From Clostridium gelidum (GTDB taxonomy: Bacteria > Bacillota > Clostridia > Clostridiales > Clostridiaceae): a stretch of DNA of 64,000 bases. The notes beneath the pieces were generated by a model. The model was given only the letters and a program-made list of their open reading frames with translations. It searched no databases and had not been told where the DNA came from. The stretch is taken from the NCBI RefSeq assembly GCF_019977655.1, contig NZ_AP024849.1, forward strand, positions 1,063,001-1,127,000, in the 5' to 3' direction. Shown in pieces: positions 17,710 through 27,115 of this stretch (its first letter is position 1; every line of letters begins with the position of its first letter). Both the position numbers and the translations under genes were made by a program.

Positions 17710-18378
17710 TTGATTGTTGTTGATGGTATTAGAAAAAAATATAAAAAGCATGTACTCGAAGACATAAGTTTTTCAGTGAAAAAAGGGCAATGTGTGGGAA
17801 TATTAGGGGCTAATGGATGTGGTAAATCTACTCTCCTTTCTATCATGGCTGGAACTAAAAAGAGCAATGGTGGGAGGATTTTTTATAATGGCATGGATTC
17901 TACTAAAAATAAAAGTATATTTACTGATTATATTGGATATGTGCCACAAGAAAACCCTTTAATTGAAGAGCTCTCTGTAAATGATAATCTTAAGCTTTGG
18001 TATTCTAATTCAAAAAAAGATTTGAAAAAGGATTTTTTTGATGGCGTGCCAGCTATGCTTGGTCTGGATGAAGTGAAGAAAATAGCTGTACGTAAGCTTT
18101 CAGGAGGTATGAAAAGGCGAGTTAGTATTGCAGCAGCCTTAGCTAATGACCCACCTATTCTTATTTTGGATGAGCTTAGTGCTGCCTTAGATTTGGTATG
18201 CAAAAAAGAAATTAGGCAATATTTATCACATTATTTGAAGCAGAATGGAACTATAGTTATGACCACTCATGAAGAAGATGAAATTGCGCTTTGCAATCGT
18301 CTATTAATTATGAAAGATGGAAAACTTTCAGAAGTTGATTCAAATTCAAGTATAGAAGCTTTAGTTAATAAATTATAA
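17710..18378 (+). CDS. ABC transporter ATP-binding protein
   Basis: A 222-residue ABC ATPase with Walker A GANGCGKST, Q-loop YVPQENP, signature LSGGMKRR, Walker B ILILDEL and switch histidine TTHEE. The D-loop SAALDLVCKK departs from the usual SGLDP form. It is of the CcmA/export type serving ABC-2 permeases. A GGAG 8 bases before the TTG at 17710 makes that start more likely than the GTG at 17701. It heads an apparent operon with an anchored unknown protein and two ABC-2 permeases, so it probably powers export of an unknown substrate. Confidence 0.88.
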   Translation: MIVVDGIRKKYKKHVLEDISFSVKKGQCVGILGANGCGKSTLLSIMAGTKKSNGGRIFYNGMDSTKNKSIFTDYIGYVPQENPLIEELSVNDNLKLWYSNSKKDLKKDFFDGVPAMLGLDEVKKIAVRKLSGGMKRRVSIAAALANDPPILILDELSAALDLVCKKEIRQYLSHYLKQNGTIVMTTHEEDEIALCNRLLIMKDGKLSEVDSNSSIEALVNKL

Positions 18379-18396
18379 AAAAGGGGTAAATAAAAA

Positions 18397-20052
18397 ATGG
18401 ATGAAGAAAATAACTTTAATGAAGAGAACAGTGTTAACACGGAAAACAACTTTACAGAAGGTAATAATTTTAATGATGAAAATTTAAAAATATCAAAAAC
18501 TAAGAAAAATAAGCTTATTATTGTTTTGATTGTTGTAGCTTTAATTGTTGTATTATCAAGCGGAGGAGTTTATGCAGTAGTAAATAGCAATCCTAAAGTA
18601 AAGGTATTAAAAGCACTTAAAGCAACAAGCGAAGAATTAAAAAACAAAGAAACAATTACTGATAAAATAGCTGGAAAAGATTACTTAAAGAATTTAGAAG
18701 AAAAGGGAGTAAATCAAAATATGAAATTTACTCTTAACTCTACAAATTTAAAAGAATTAGCGCAAGCAAAGGGTGCTGGTATAAGCATAGATTCTTCTAT
18801 TGATAAAAAGAATAAAAAACTTATGATTAATGTTGGCGGAGAATATAAAGGTACAAGCATTGCTAAAGCTCAATTTTATACTGATAATAAAAAGCTAATG
18901 TTATCTGTGCCAGAACTTTACAATTCATGGTTTACTTGTGATACTGAAAATATTCAAGATCAATATAACAATTCTTTGTTTGCTCAAAATAAGAAATTAC
19001 CTAATCAAGAAATTTCATTTAAAGTTTTCGGGGATGATGGTAATAAGATTTTAGATAAGGAATTCTGTGATAATATTATAAAAGGTTATTTAATAGATAA
19101 TGCAGAAAAATTATCAACAATTGGAAAAAATATAAAGGTAGAAAAATTTAAAGAAACTAAAAATATGGAAATTGGCGGAGTTAATCAAGAATGCACTGGT
19201 TATGATGTTGTAATTTCAGGTCAAGATGTCAAAACCTTTATTGAAAGTGGTTACGATTATTTATTGCAAGATGAAGATATAAAAAAGGCAATTACTGAGC
19301 AAGTAAAATATTCATATATGCAACAAAATAAAAAATATAACAGTCCAGAAGCAATGGTAGATGATTTATATAAAGAAATGAAAACTGGTAGGGATAAGTT
19401 GGAAAGTTCGGTTACTTTTGATGATGTTAAGACAACTATATATATTGATAAAAAAGGTCGCGCAGTGAGTATAGAAGCTAATACATCTATTGATGATGGA
19501 AATAAAAATAAAGTAGATGTTAAATATTCAAGTGAATTTAAAGGCAAAGATAATATAGGGGATATTATTGATATGTCTATGGAATTGGGTAATAATGGAG
19601 AAAAAATTAAAATTGATTTAGACAATAATACTACTACAAAAGATGATACTATTAACGAAGAAATGAAGTTAGTTTTATCCTCAAATAGTCAACCAATTAA
19701 TATTGATGTGAATTCTAAGTATAATACTAAAAGTGGTGATTTTGATGGTTCAGCTGACTTGAGTGTTGAAGGTCAAGGATTAACCGCAAGCTGCAATGGT
19801 AATGCTAACTTTGATAAGTCTAGTAAAAAATTAGCCTTAGATTTTGATAAGATCGATATTAAATCTGATATTGATTCTAATCCAATAAATATTTCTCTAG
19901 ATGGATCATATGCTATCTCACCAATTGGAAATGGAATTGATGAACCAGCAGGTGAAAAATTAGAAGTATTTAAATTAGATAAAAATAAACTTAATGAGAT
20001 TGTACAAGAGGTGCAAAAAAATGCTATGAAAATAGCTAGTGCATTTAGGTAA
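18397..20052 (+). CDS. Membrane-anchored protein of unknown function in an ABC-2 operon
   Basis: 551 residues that I cannot assign to a named function. An acidic, asparagine-rich N terminus (about 1-30), a basic stretch KISKTKKNK and one strong membrane helix (about 40-62) predict a type II membrane protein with a large extracellular part. The outer part is lysine/asparagine-rich with beta-strand character and repeated blocks (for example SSIDKKNKKLMINVGG and SSQPINIDVNSKYN). It sits 18 bases after the ABC ATPase and 34 bases before the first permease, so it is probably an accessory or substrate-handling part of the exporter. A fragment matching its last 65 residues lies at 22643, after the second permease. 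Confidence 0.7.
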   Translation: MDEENNFNEENSVNTENNFTEGNNFNDENLKISKTKKNKLIIVLIVVALIVVLSSGGVYAVVNSNPKVKVLKALKATSEELKNKETITDKIAGKDYLKNLEEKGVNQNMKFTLNSTNLKELAQAKGAGISIDSSIDKKNKKLMINVGGEYKGTSIAKAQFYTDNKKLMLSVPELYNSWFTCDTENIQDQYNNSLFAQNKKLPNQEISFKVFGDDGNKILDKEFCDNIIKGYLIDNAEKLSTIGKNIKVEKFKETKNMEIGGVNQECTGYDVVISGQDVKTFIESGYDYLLQDEDIKKAITEQVKYSYMQQNKKYNSPEAMVDDLYKEMKTGRDKLESSVTFDDVKTTIYIDKKGRAVSIEANTSIDDGNKNKVDVKYSSEFKGKDNIGDIIDMSMELGNNGEKIKIDLDNNTTTKDDTINEEMKLVLSSNSQPINIDVNSKYNTKSGDFDGSADLSVEGQGLTASCNGNANFDKSSKKLALDFDKIDIKSDIDSNPINISLDGSYAISPIGNGIDEPAGEKLEVFKLDKNKLNEIVQEVQKNAMKIASAFR

Positions 20053-20086
20053 ATAGGATATACTTTTAAAGGATATGAAGTAAGAT

Positions 20087-21385
20087 ATGATTTTTTTATT
20101 AAACTTAATAAAAATTGAAATTAAAAGAGTATTAAGGTTTTTACCACATCTTGTGGTAGGGGCCTTGGCTCTTTGTTTTATTATAGGGGTTATTTCTTTT
20201 TCCGCAAGTAAGGTTTTGTATGAGAAAAAGGATAAGAACAGGGTAAATATAGCGGTATCACTGCAAGAGAATGAGAGCAGTGAAAAATTTATGATTTCTA
20301 TAATAAAGGATATGAAAAGTGTTAAGGAAAATTGTAATTTTGTTCAAGTTAATAATGAAGAAGCTGCTTATAAAATGGTTGAAGATGGTGAAGCTTATGG
20401 AGCTATTATTATACCTAAACATTTAGCGCGTGATATTATGGATGGGACTAATACACCAGCAACAGTTTTACTGCCTAATAAGTCAAGTATTGAAGCCATG
20501 CTTATAAAAGATTTAATTGATGGAGGGACAAAAAGTCTTTCATCTGCACAAGCTGGCATTTATGCAATTACTTACGAATATGAAGAGGTGTATAATCAAA
20601 GGATTACAAAAGCTTTGCAAGATAATATTAACATTAAATACTTTGATCATACATTAGCTAGAGAAAGCTATTTTAATCACAAGGAGATTTCAGGAGCAGG
20701 AGAGCTTACTCCACTTGAATATTACATTTGTTCTGGGTTAGTATTTTTTATGTTATTACTTGGGATGGTATTTTCCAAGGCTTTATGTCCTAATAATGTT
20801 GCTTTTTATGAAAAACTAAAGCCTTATAGGATTTCTAAGGGAATAGTTATTCTAACTAGAATTATAAGTGTTTTTATTTCATATGTGATAATTGCAATTA
20901 GTGGGTTTTGTTTATATGTTGGAATTGCTAAGTATTTAGGTACTGATATTGTTATATTCAAAATTAGAGATTATATTTTAATATTGTTTATAATATTGTG
21001 TGTAGTTAGTTTTGTTGTGTGTATATTTACTATTTCAGAATCGCAAATTTCAGGCACATTAATACTTTTTATTACTACCATAGGTATGAATTTCATATCA
21101 GGAGGGTTTATTCCAACTGTATTTTTACCAAAGGCTATACAAAGTTTAGCACCATACATGCTTATTAATATATTATCAAAACAAATTGGAAACATACTTT
21201 TGGATGAATTTGATATAAGGGGATTTTTATTAGTCTGTGGAATTTTAATTGGGATTTATGCGGTGACGGTAATTATAGTTACTATTAAAGATAAAATAGG
21301 GGAATTTGATAATAGAATTTTTTATGAATTGAAGAATAACATCATGAAATTTAAAGGCTTTATTATAAAGAAAGTGGGGAAATAG
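20087..21385 (+). CDS. ABC-2 type transporter permease (first)
   Basis: A 432-residue permease of the ABC-2/YhgE-like type. One N-terminal helix (about 18-42) is followed by a long extracellular segment (about 45-215) and then five to six helices near the C terminus. The pattern DKNRVNIAVSLQEN in the outer part is typical of this group. It ends with TAG directly abutting the ATG of the next permease, so the two are translationally coupled and probably form a heterodimer driven by the ATPase at 17710. Confidence 0.8.
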   Translation: MIFLLNLIKIEIKRVLRFLPHLVVGALALCFIIGVISFSASKVLYEKKDKNRVNIAVSLQENESSEKFMISIIKDMKSVKENCNFVQVNNEEAAYKMVEDGEAYGAIIIPKHLARDIMDGTNTPATVLLPNKSSIEAMLIKDLIDGGTKSLSSAQAGIYAITYEYEEVYNQRITKALQDNINIKYFDHTLARESYFNHKEISGAGELTPLEYYICSGLVFFMLLLGMVFSKALCPNNVAFYEKLKPYRISKGIVILTRIISVFISYVIIAISGFCLYVGIAKYLGTDIVIFKIRDYILILFIILCVVSFVVCIFTISESQISGTLILFITTIGMNFISGGFIPTVFLPKAIQSLAPYMLINILSKQIGNILLDEFDIRGFLLVCGILIGIYAVTVIIVTIKDKIGEFDNRIFYELKNNIMKFKGFIIKKVGK

Positions 21386-22525
21386 ATGAGATATTTAATT
21401 ATTACTGAGTTATTTATTAAAAGGCTTATTAAAAACCCTGCTTTTATTTGTATGCTTATAATTTTACCACTATTAATTACTATGTTTAGCAAAGTTGATA
21501 CAAAGGAAGAGAAGAGAATAATTGTTGGAATATATCATGAAGAAGAACAATTATCTAAACTTATTTGTGAGAACTTGCAAGATAAGGACGGTTATATTAA
21601 GTTTTTAATTTATGATAATAAAGCTGAAATGATAGAAGATGTAGAAACTAAAAAGCTTGAATGTGCATATATTTTTCCCCTAGATTTTCAAAACAGGCTA
21701 GATAATTATAAAATTAAGAAATGTATCACATGTATAGAGTCACCTTCTACTATTCTTTCAAGTCTTTCTGATGAAGTGGTATTTGCAGGCATTATAGGGG
21801 AGTATGGTAAGAATATTGCTGTGGATTTTGCTAAAGAAAACAATATAGTTGTAGGGGATGGAGCAAGTAATAGTGAAAATATTGCTAGAAATTATGAATT
21901 GTTTAATACACCGGAAAAGACATTTTCTATTGATTATAAATACATAGAAACAGATGAGGGGAATTCAGCAGGAATTAAAGATGGAACTAATACTTATGCT
22001 ATTCGTGGGATAGTATCAGTATTGATATTAATTTCAGGTTTGTTTGGTGCAATTAAATGGTTTGAGGATGAAAAAATAGGATTATATTCTTCATTTAATA
22101 GTGAAGCAAAAGTCATTATTGGATTTATATCTATTTTAGCACCAACAATGCTTATGGCTATATCTGGGATTATAACAATTTATTTGTCTAATACCTATAC
22201 TTATATGTCTATAGAAATTATAGCTATGGGATTATATGTTTTATTAGTGTGTGGATTTTCTTATTTACTTAAGTTAATTGTGAAATCAGGAACAGATATC
22301 TGTGTCATGTTACCTGTCATAACTATTGGATCCTTAATATTTTGTCCAGTATTTATAGATGCTTCTAAGTTTATTCCTTTTATCTCATGGATTAATAAGT
22401 TATTTCCTCCTTTTTATTATTTGAATGGAATTTCTCGAGGGACGAGTGGATTTGTGGTCATGGCAATAGTATTAATAGTGTGTGTATTTAGTGGTGCTGT
22501 TATTAATTTTGTGCGAGAAAAGTAA
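21386..22525 (+). CDS. ABC-2 type transporter permease (second)
   Basis: A 379-residue permease with the same layout as its neighbour: a helix at about 17-35, an extracellular segment to about 200, then five to six helices. KRIIVGIYHEEEQLSK matches the equivalent outer-domain strand of the first permease. It starts immediately after the previous stop codon, with GTGGGG upstream. It is the last intact gene of the exporter operon. Confidence 0.8.
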   Translation: MRYLIITELFIKRLIKNPAFICMLIILPLLITMFSKVDTKEEKRIIVGIYHEEEQLSKLICENLQDKDGYIKFLIYDNKAEMIEDVETKKLECAYIFPLDFQNRLDNYKIKKCITCIESPSTILSSLSDEVVFAGIIGEYGKNIAVDFAKENNIVVGDGASNSENIARNYELFNTPEKTFSIDYKYIETDEGNSAGIKDGTNTYAIRGIVSVLILISGLFGAIKWFEDEKIGLYSSFNSEAKVIIGFISILAPTMLMAISGIITIYLSNTYTYMSIEIIAMGLYVLLVCGFSYLLKLIVKSGTDICVMLPVITIGSLIFCPVFIDASKFIPFISWINKLFPPFYYLNGISRGTSGFVVMAIVLIVCVFSGAVINFVREK

Positions 22526-22642
22526 ATTGCTGTCTTAGGTAAAGGCAAATTGTATATTTTAGAGGAATTTGGAATAGTTATTCAATAATAGAAGGAAATT
22601 TCTAATAATTAATTTAAATTAGAGAAGTTTGAGTAAATTATT

Positions 22643-22888
22643 TTGTATAAAGGGGTAGCTTTTAATGATATAAATATAAAGGCAATTGGTGTTACTAACC
22701 TTATAAATATTTCATTAACTGGAGGTTATTTATCAGCACCAATTGAAAAAGCAATTGAAGCACCAAATGTGCAAAATATAGAGTTATTTAAATTAACTAA
22801 AGATGAATTTACTAATATTATGCAACAAATTGAAAAAAATAAGAGTGCATTAGCTGGAACTTCTAATGCACAATCTCAAAAGTATTAA
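22643..22888 (+). pseudogene. C-terminal remnant of a paralogue of the anchored protein at 18397
   Basis: An 81-codon open frame whose product aligns with the last 65 residues of the 551-residue protein: INISLTGGYLSAPIEKAIEA against INISLDGSYAISPIGNGIDE, then IELFKLTKDEFTNIMQQIEK against LEVFKLDKNKLNEIVQEVQK. It has only a TTG start, no good ribosome binding site and no membrane anchor. I read it as what is left after a duplication of the anchored-protein gene decayed. Confidence 0.75.
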
Positions 22889-22892
22889 ATAT

Positions 22893-23052
22893 GAGGCATA
22901 TTAAAATAAATAACAAGTCAGTATGCTTGTCTATTTTATGTAAGACTTTGTCAACAACATTAGCTAATACACTGCTATGAGCTAATATTGTTTCTTCATC
23001 TTACGCAAAATATACGTCGCATCTTTGACTTGTTATTTTCTTTAATATGGCT
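22893..23052. repeat. Dispersed imperfect palindrome, copy B
   Basis: The best-preserved long member. The left arm AGGCATATTAAAATAAATAA then CAAGTCA pairs with the right arm TGACTTG then TTATTTTCTTTAATATGGC. An inner pair TATTTTATGTAAGA / TCTTACGCAAAATA continues the structure, and a central TTAGCTAATA / GCTAATATTG region forms the tip. It lies directly after the remnant gene and before the ssrA promoter. Confidence 0.8.
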
Positions 23053-23102
23053 AAAGTTAAAAATTTTAATTTAAAAAATCCAAAATTACAAAAAAGTGTT
23101 AT

Positions 23103-23131
23103 TTGACATAGTACTGGGAATGATATAGAAT
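23103..23131 (+). promoter_or_regulatory. ssrA promoter
   Basis: TTGACA (23103-23108), 17-base spacer, TAGAAT (23126-23131). It is a strong constitutive-looking promoter about 60 bases upstream of the mature tmRNA 5' end, leaving a leader to be removed by RNase P. Confidence 0.7.
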
Positions 23132-23190
23132 AAATAATATAAGATGACATTCTTTGAAAAATGAATTTGTTATTAAACCATCTTAAACTT

Positions 23191-23546
23191 GGGGGCGCCT
23201 TGGCTTCGACGGGGGTGGGATAGGGTTTGTTAAGCGAGTCGAGGGAAGCATGTATCCTCGCAAATCAAGTATGCAACAATGTAAACGCAGAAGATAATTT
23301 TGCAATAGCAGCTTAGTTTAAAGCTACTCATCAGCCCTTGCTGCCTACGGCTTGGATAACTGGTGTCATTAAGTAGGAAACGAAGTCTAGCAAAGCTTTG
23401 AGCTAGAGGGGTATTTATGAAGCTACCGGGAAGTATAGCCTGTCTATGGGCGATACTTTTGGGGAATCTTAAAACGTAGACTGCACTCGGAGAAAGGCAA
23501 ATTCAGCTGCTTTCGGACAGGGGTTCGATACCCCTCGCCTCCACCA
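23191..23546 (+). ncRNA. ssrA: Transfer-messenger RNA (tmRNA)
   Basis: One-piece tmRNA of about 356 bases that rescues stalled ribosomes and tags incomplete proteins. The 5' end GGGGGCG pairs with CGCCTCC before the encoded ACCA, forming the acceptor stem (one G-T pair). The T-arm GGACAGGGGTTCGATACCCC is present. The resume frame at 23287-23316 reads AEDNFAIAA followed by TAG, a clostridial-type degradation tag. It is preceded by its own promoter and followed by a terminator hairpin. Confidence 0.97.
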
Positions 23547-23571
23547 AATAATCACTTAAATTGTGATACAA

Positions 23572-23606
23572 TGTAAAGTCCTTGATTTCAAGGGCTTTTG
23601 TTGTTT
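23572..23606 (+). terminator. ssrA terminator
   Basis: AAGTCCTTG and CAAGGGCTT form a short stem around ATTT, followed by TTGTTGTTTTT. The position just after the tmRNA 3' end fits. Confidence 0.65.
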
Positions 23607-23672
23607 TTAGAATAATAATATATGGTTAAATTTTTAATTTTTAGAGTTAGTTTTTTTGCTTTGAATGGAATA

Positions 23673-23720
23673 AATGTACACCCCTAAGGTTTTTTTGAGT
23701 TAGGTGGTGTGCATTTTTTG
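23673..23720 (+). terminator. Hairpin with T-tract downstream of ssrA
   Basis: AATGTACACCCCTAA pairs with TTAGGTGGTGTGCATT (one bulge, one T-C difference), followed by T6. A second T-rich stretch with GGGGTATGCATTTTTT follows. It could be a second terminator for ssrA or a relic of a lost gene. Confidence 0.5.
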
Positions 23721-23929
23721 TTGGGGTATGCATTTTTTAGCGGAAATAATCTTTGCCAAAAATAATGATTAAAAAATGTCATTTGTACTTATTCAAAGTG
23801 AAATTTTTATTTTAAGAAGTTATATGGTAAATTATAATTAAAATAAAAAGATGATAAGAACTTATAGTATAAAATAGAAATGCAAATTAAGAATAATATC
23901 TAGTATTTAATATAAAGGAGCTGATTCAA

Positions 23930-24049
23930 ATGAAATGGCAGGAGGTTAGAGAAATGTATCCAAATCAATTTGTTAAATTTGAAATTGTGGAACACCATGA
24001 GGATGAGAAAACTAAATATGTAAAATTAAAACTTTGTTCTACGATATAA
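23930..24049 (+). CDS. Short 39-codon protein, probably truncated
   Basis: An ATG with a perfect AAAGGAG 9 bases upstream opens a 39-codon frame beginning MKWQEVREMYPNQFVKFEIV and ending KLKLCSTI. The N terminus resembles that of longer small clostridial proteins starting MKWxEVRxxYP, as far as I recall, so this may be a copy cut short by mutation. I know no function for the family and have not checked it by search. Confidence 0.5.
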   Translation: MKWQEVREMYPNQFVKFEIVEHHEDEKTKYVKLKLCSTI

Positions 24050-24446
24050 AAAAATTGTAGTAATTTAAAAGAAAATAATTTATTGATTTTTATAAAATAG
24101 TCTTTATAAAAACATATATCCTTTGTTATTTTAATTAAAATGAAAAAAATATTGCAACTTTGTTAAATATGCATTAATATATAACGGTAAAATTTAATAA
24201 TTTAATAGTGAAATTTAATAATTTAGATAAAGATAGCGGCGAGTTATTGCTATGACTATACGCAGAAAAAGTAAATATTTCAGGTAAAAGAGCAGGTGAC
24301 ATATATTACCTTACGTTTAAGATTAATTAAATTTGACATCATTTAAATAGAAAATTACATCGCAATGATAAAATAATAGCTCTAGAAAATTGTACTAAAA
24401 GTAACACAGATTTAAAAATAGTAACATTTAGAAAGGCGGAATATAT

Positions 24447-25829
24447 ATGTCGGAAAATCAAAATTTATCTAGGGGACTGAAAAATCGTCATGTTCAATTA
24501 CTTGCAATTGGAGGTGCAATTGGTACTGGATTATTTCTTGGTGCAGGTAGGTCCATTCACTTGGCAGGTCCATCTATTTTATTTTCATATATTATAACAG
24601 GGGTAATTTGTTTTTTTATTATGCGTGCCCTTGGGGAATTATTACTTTCTAATTTAAAATACAATTCCTTTGTAGACTTTGTACATGATTATTTAGGAAA
24701 TGGAGCAGCATTTATTACTGGATGGACCTACTGGTTCTGCTGGATTTCAGTTGCCATGGCTGACTTAACTGCGTCTGGACTTTATATACAATACTGGTTC
24801 CCCAATATACCTCAATGGGTTCCGAGCCTTTTTGTTCTTGTAATTTTATTAATTATGAACCTTACCGCAGTAAAGTTATTTGGTGAAATGGAATTCTGGT
24901 TTGCCTTAATTAAAATTATTGCGATTTTAGGATTAATAATAATTGGTACATTTATGATTATTAAAGGATTTTCTACAGATGCTGGTGTGTCTAGCTTTAC
25001 AAATCTTTGGATTAATGGTGGCTGGTTCCCCAATGGAGTAAGCGGTTTTATCCTTTCCTTCCAAATGGTTGTATTTGCTTTTGCCGGAATTGAATTAGTT
25101 GGTTTAACTGCTGGTGAAACTGAAAATCCAGAACAGGTTATTCCAAAGGCTATTAACAATATTCCAATTAGAATTATTATTTTCTATATTGGAGCACTTA
25201 TTGTTATTATGAGTATATACCCATGGAATTCAATTAATCCAGATACAAGTCCATTTGTACAGGTATTTTCTGTACTGGGAATAGTAGCAGCAGCAAGTAT
25301 TGTGAATTTCGTTGTACTAACATCAGCTGCATCCGCTTGTAATAGCGGGATCTTTAGCACAAGTCGTATGCTTTTCTCTCTGGCTAAAGAAAATAATGCA
25401 CCTGAGTCAATGAAAAAATTAACTTCTCATCAAGTACCCTCTAATGCTACAATGTTCTCTGCAATTGTCATCTTGATTTCAGTTATTCTGAACTATATTA
25501 TGCCAAAAGGGGTATTTGTATTAATTACAAGTATATCAACATTCTGCTTTATCTTCATTTGGGGAATTATAGTTATCTGCCATCTAAGATATCGCAAAAC
25601 TAATCCTGAGCTTGCATCTTCGAGCAAATTCAAAATGCCACTTTATCCAATCATAAACTATATAATTCTAGTATTTTTTGCTTTTGTAATAGTTGTATTG
25701 GCACTTAATGATGAAACTCGTGTGGCCCTATTTGTAACACCTGTATGGTTTATAGCGCTTGGGGTCATTTACAAGATACTTAAATCAAAAAAGAAAAATG
25801 AAGAAGATGTGAAAAAAAATGTAGCATAG
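24447..25829 (+). CDS. cycA: CycA-like D-serine/D-alanine/glycine:H+ symporter
   Basis: A 460-residue amino-acid permease of the APC family with 12 predicted membrane helices. It is strongly similar in pattern to E. coli CycA throughout: NRHVQLLAIGGAIGTGLFLGAG, FMRALGELLLSNL-like FIMRALGELLLSNLKY, GWTYWFCW, KLFGEMEFWFALIKI, FAGIELVGLTAGET and the C-terminal ALFVTPVWFIALG. It should import glycine, D-alanine or D-serine with protons. The start has GAAAGGCGG upstream. It stands alone with a terminator behind it. Other APC amino-acid substrates cannot be excluded. Confidence 0.85.
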   Translation: MSENQNLSRGLKNRHVQLLAIGGAIGTGLFLGAGRSIHLAGPSILFSYIITGVICFFIMRALGELLLSNLKYNSFVDFVHDYLGNGAAFITGWTYWFCWISVAMADLTASGLYIQYWFPNIPQWVPSLFVLVILLIMNLTAVKLFGEMEFWFALIKIIAILGLIIIGTFMIIKGFSTDAGVSSFTNLWINGGWFPNGVSGFILSFQMVVFAFAGIELVGLTAGETENPEQVIPKAINNIPIRIIIFYIGALIVIMSIYPWNSINPDTSPFVQVFSVLGIVAAASIVNFVVLTSAASACNSGIFSTSRMLFSLAKENNAPESMKKLTSHQVPSNATMFSAIVILISVILNYIMPKGVFVLITSISTFCFIFIWGIIVICHLRYRKTNPELASSSKFKMPLYPIINYIILVFFAFVIVVLALNDETRVALFVTPVWFIALGVIYKILKSKKKNEEDVKKNVA

Positions 25830-26141
25830 GTTAACTTTATAGTATGATAGATGAGTTAGTTAGAGATACTACGCTTTATAAAACTGAATATAAAATCTCG
25901 ATCAGAGCTCAGAAAATATACCCGAAATGGGTGTATTTTTCTATAATAAATAAAAAAAGTGGATGTATTAATAAATTTTGAGACTGGTGGTATAAATGAA
26001 GAATTATTAAAACAATTAAGTTATGAAAGTACTGAATTACTAAGGAATGTTAAGTTTAGCTATAGAGGTATTCATTTATATTAAAAGTAGTAAAGATGTA
26101 GATAAATTATGTTAAAGATTTAGCCTAATTATCTCATAAAA
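25830..26141. other. Region between cycA and the IS3-family element
   Basis: 312 bases. It holds the cycA terminator (25914-25941) and a 41-codon open frame (25959-26084, VDVLINFETGG ... YRGIHLY) with no ribosome binding site. That frame may be the end of a lost gene, but I do not recognise it. Confidence 0.4.
25914..25942 (+). terminator. Terminator of cycA
   Basis: AAATATACCC (25914-25923) and GGGTGTATTT (25929-25938) around GAAAT, followed by a T-run: a compact intrinsic terminator about 85 bases after the stop codon. Confidence 0.75.
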
Positions 26142-26194
26142 CCCACGAAAACTGAACTGCACCCTGTCAAGTAGACAGATGAAAAAATAAAAAA

Positions 26195-27115
26195 TTATGA
26201 AGCTAAGGTCTGATTTCGATATTCAATTGGAGTCAGACCTTTTAAGTTTTTCTGTAACCTTTTTGTATTATAAAATACTATGTAGTCATCAATTGATTGT
26301 CTCAATTCTTCATATGTATAAAACTTTTGCAAATAATACATCTCACATTTGAGAGTTCCCCAAAAACCTTCCATTGGTCCGTTGTCGATACACCTACTGA
26401 CACGTGACATGCTTTGAGTTGCATTGATTTTATCAAGTTTAGCCTTAAAAGTTCTATTGGTATACTGAAATCCCCTGTCACTATGAAAAAGTGGCTTTGC
26501 GGTCGGATTAGCAATTACTGCTAAGTCAAGTGTATCAAAAACAAGTTGATTGTTATTTGAGTGACCGACCACATAAGAAATAATGCTTTTATCTGATAAA
26601 TCAAATATTGCACTGAGGTAAGCCTTTTGACCATTAAGTAGCTTGAATTCAGTAACATCTGTTAACCATTTTTCATTTGGTTTCGTTGCATAGAATTCTC
26701 TATTTAATTTGTTTTCTGCCGTGATTTGTGGAGTACTTTGCAAATAAGACTTTCTCTTTTTTCTTATAACTGATTTCATGTTAATAGACTTCATTAATCT
26801 ATAAATTCGTTTATGATTATACTGTTTATTAAGACGTCGATTTATATTAATTGTTATCCGGCGGTATCCATAGATGCCATGTACATCTTCATAAAGTTTA
26901 ACAATTTCTTTTAGTATTATCGAATTCTCTTTATCTAATTCAGTCTCTGAACGGTTAATCCATTTGTAGTAAGATGATCGTGCAATACTAGCTAAATTGC
27001 ATAAATCAGCTATTGAATAGCCATTTTCATCATGTAATTCTTTTATAGAAATATATTTATATTCGTGGAGTATTCTAGTGTTTATCGCCTTCTTTCTACT
27101 TCCTTCAATTTTTTT
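26195..27115 (-). CDS. IS3-family transposase OrfB, made by -1 frameshift from orfA
   Basis: Catalytic half of the transposase. The frame is open from the A7 run at 27109-27115 down to 26195, but no ATG, GTG or TTG occurs before 26794, so translation must enter from orfA. In the mRNA, orfA reads TTA AAA AAA TTG. Slipping back one base on A AAA AAA gives AAA AAA ATT GAA, the orfB frame. Domains are an HTH_21 segment (YGYRRITININRRLNKQYNHKRIYRLM) and the rve core with aspartates in LTDVTEF and FHSDRGFQY and the glutamate in PMEGFWG. The fusion OrfAB would be about 522 residues. No stop or frame damage is seen, so it may be active. Confidence 0.87.
   Translation of the reverse strand, partial: KKIEGSRKKAINTRILHEYKYISIKELHDENGYSIADLCNLASIARSSYYKWINRSETELDKENSIILKEIVKLYEDVHGIYGYRRITININRRLNKQYNHKRIYRLMKSINMKSVIRKKRKSYLQSTPQITAENKLNREFYATKPNEKWLTDVTEFKLLNGQKAYLSAIFDLSDKSIISYVVGHSNNNQLVFDTLDLAVIANPTAKPLFHSDRGFQYTNRTFKAKLDKINATQSMSRVSRCIDNGPMEGFWGTLKCEMYYLQKFYTYEELRQSIDDYIVFYNTKRLQKNLKGLTPIEYRNQTLAS

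Larger units (their letters stand above)
23607..24446. other. Gene-poor region between ssrA and cycA
   Basis: About 840 bases. It holds a terminator-like hairpin (23673-23720) and one short open frame (23930-24049, listed separately). A long AT-rich leader follows before cycA, with TTGACA at 24333 but no convincing -10 box. Bases 24235-24310 are less AT-rich (GATAGCGGCGAG ... AGAGCAGGTGACA) and could be a leader RNA, but I could not fit them to a riboswitch class. Confidence 0.4.

Noticed and set aside
24235..24310. Possible lysine or glycine riboswitch upstream of cycA
   Set aside because: GATAGCGGCGAG looks a little like the lysine riboswitch 5' end, but the other conserved blocks are missing and no terminator or Shine-Dalgarno sequestering stem follows.
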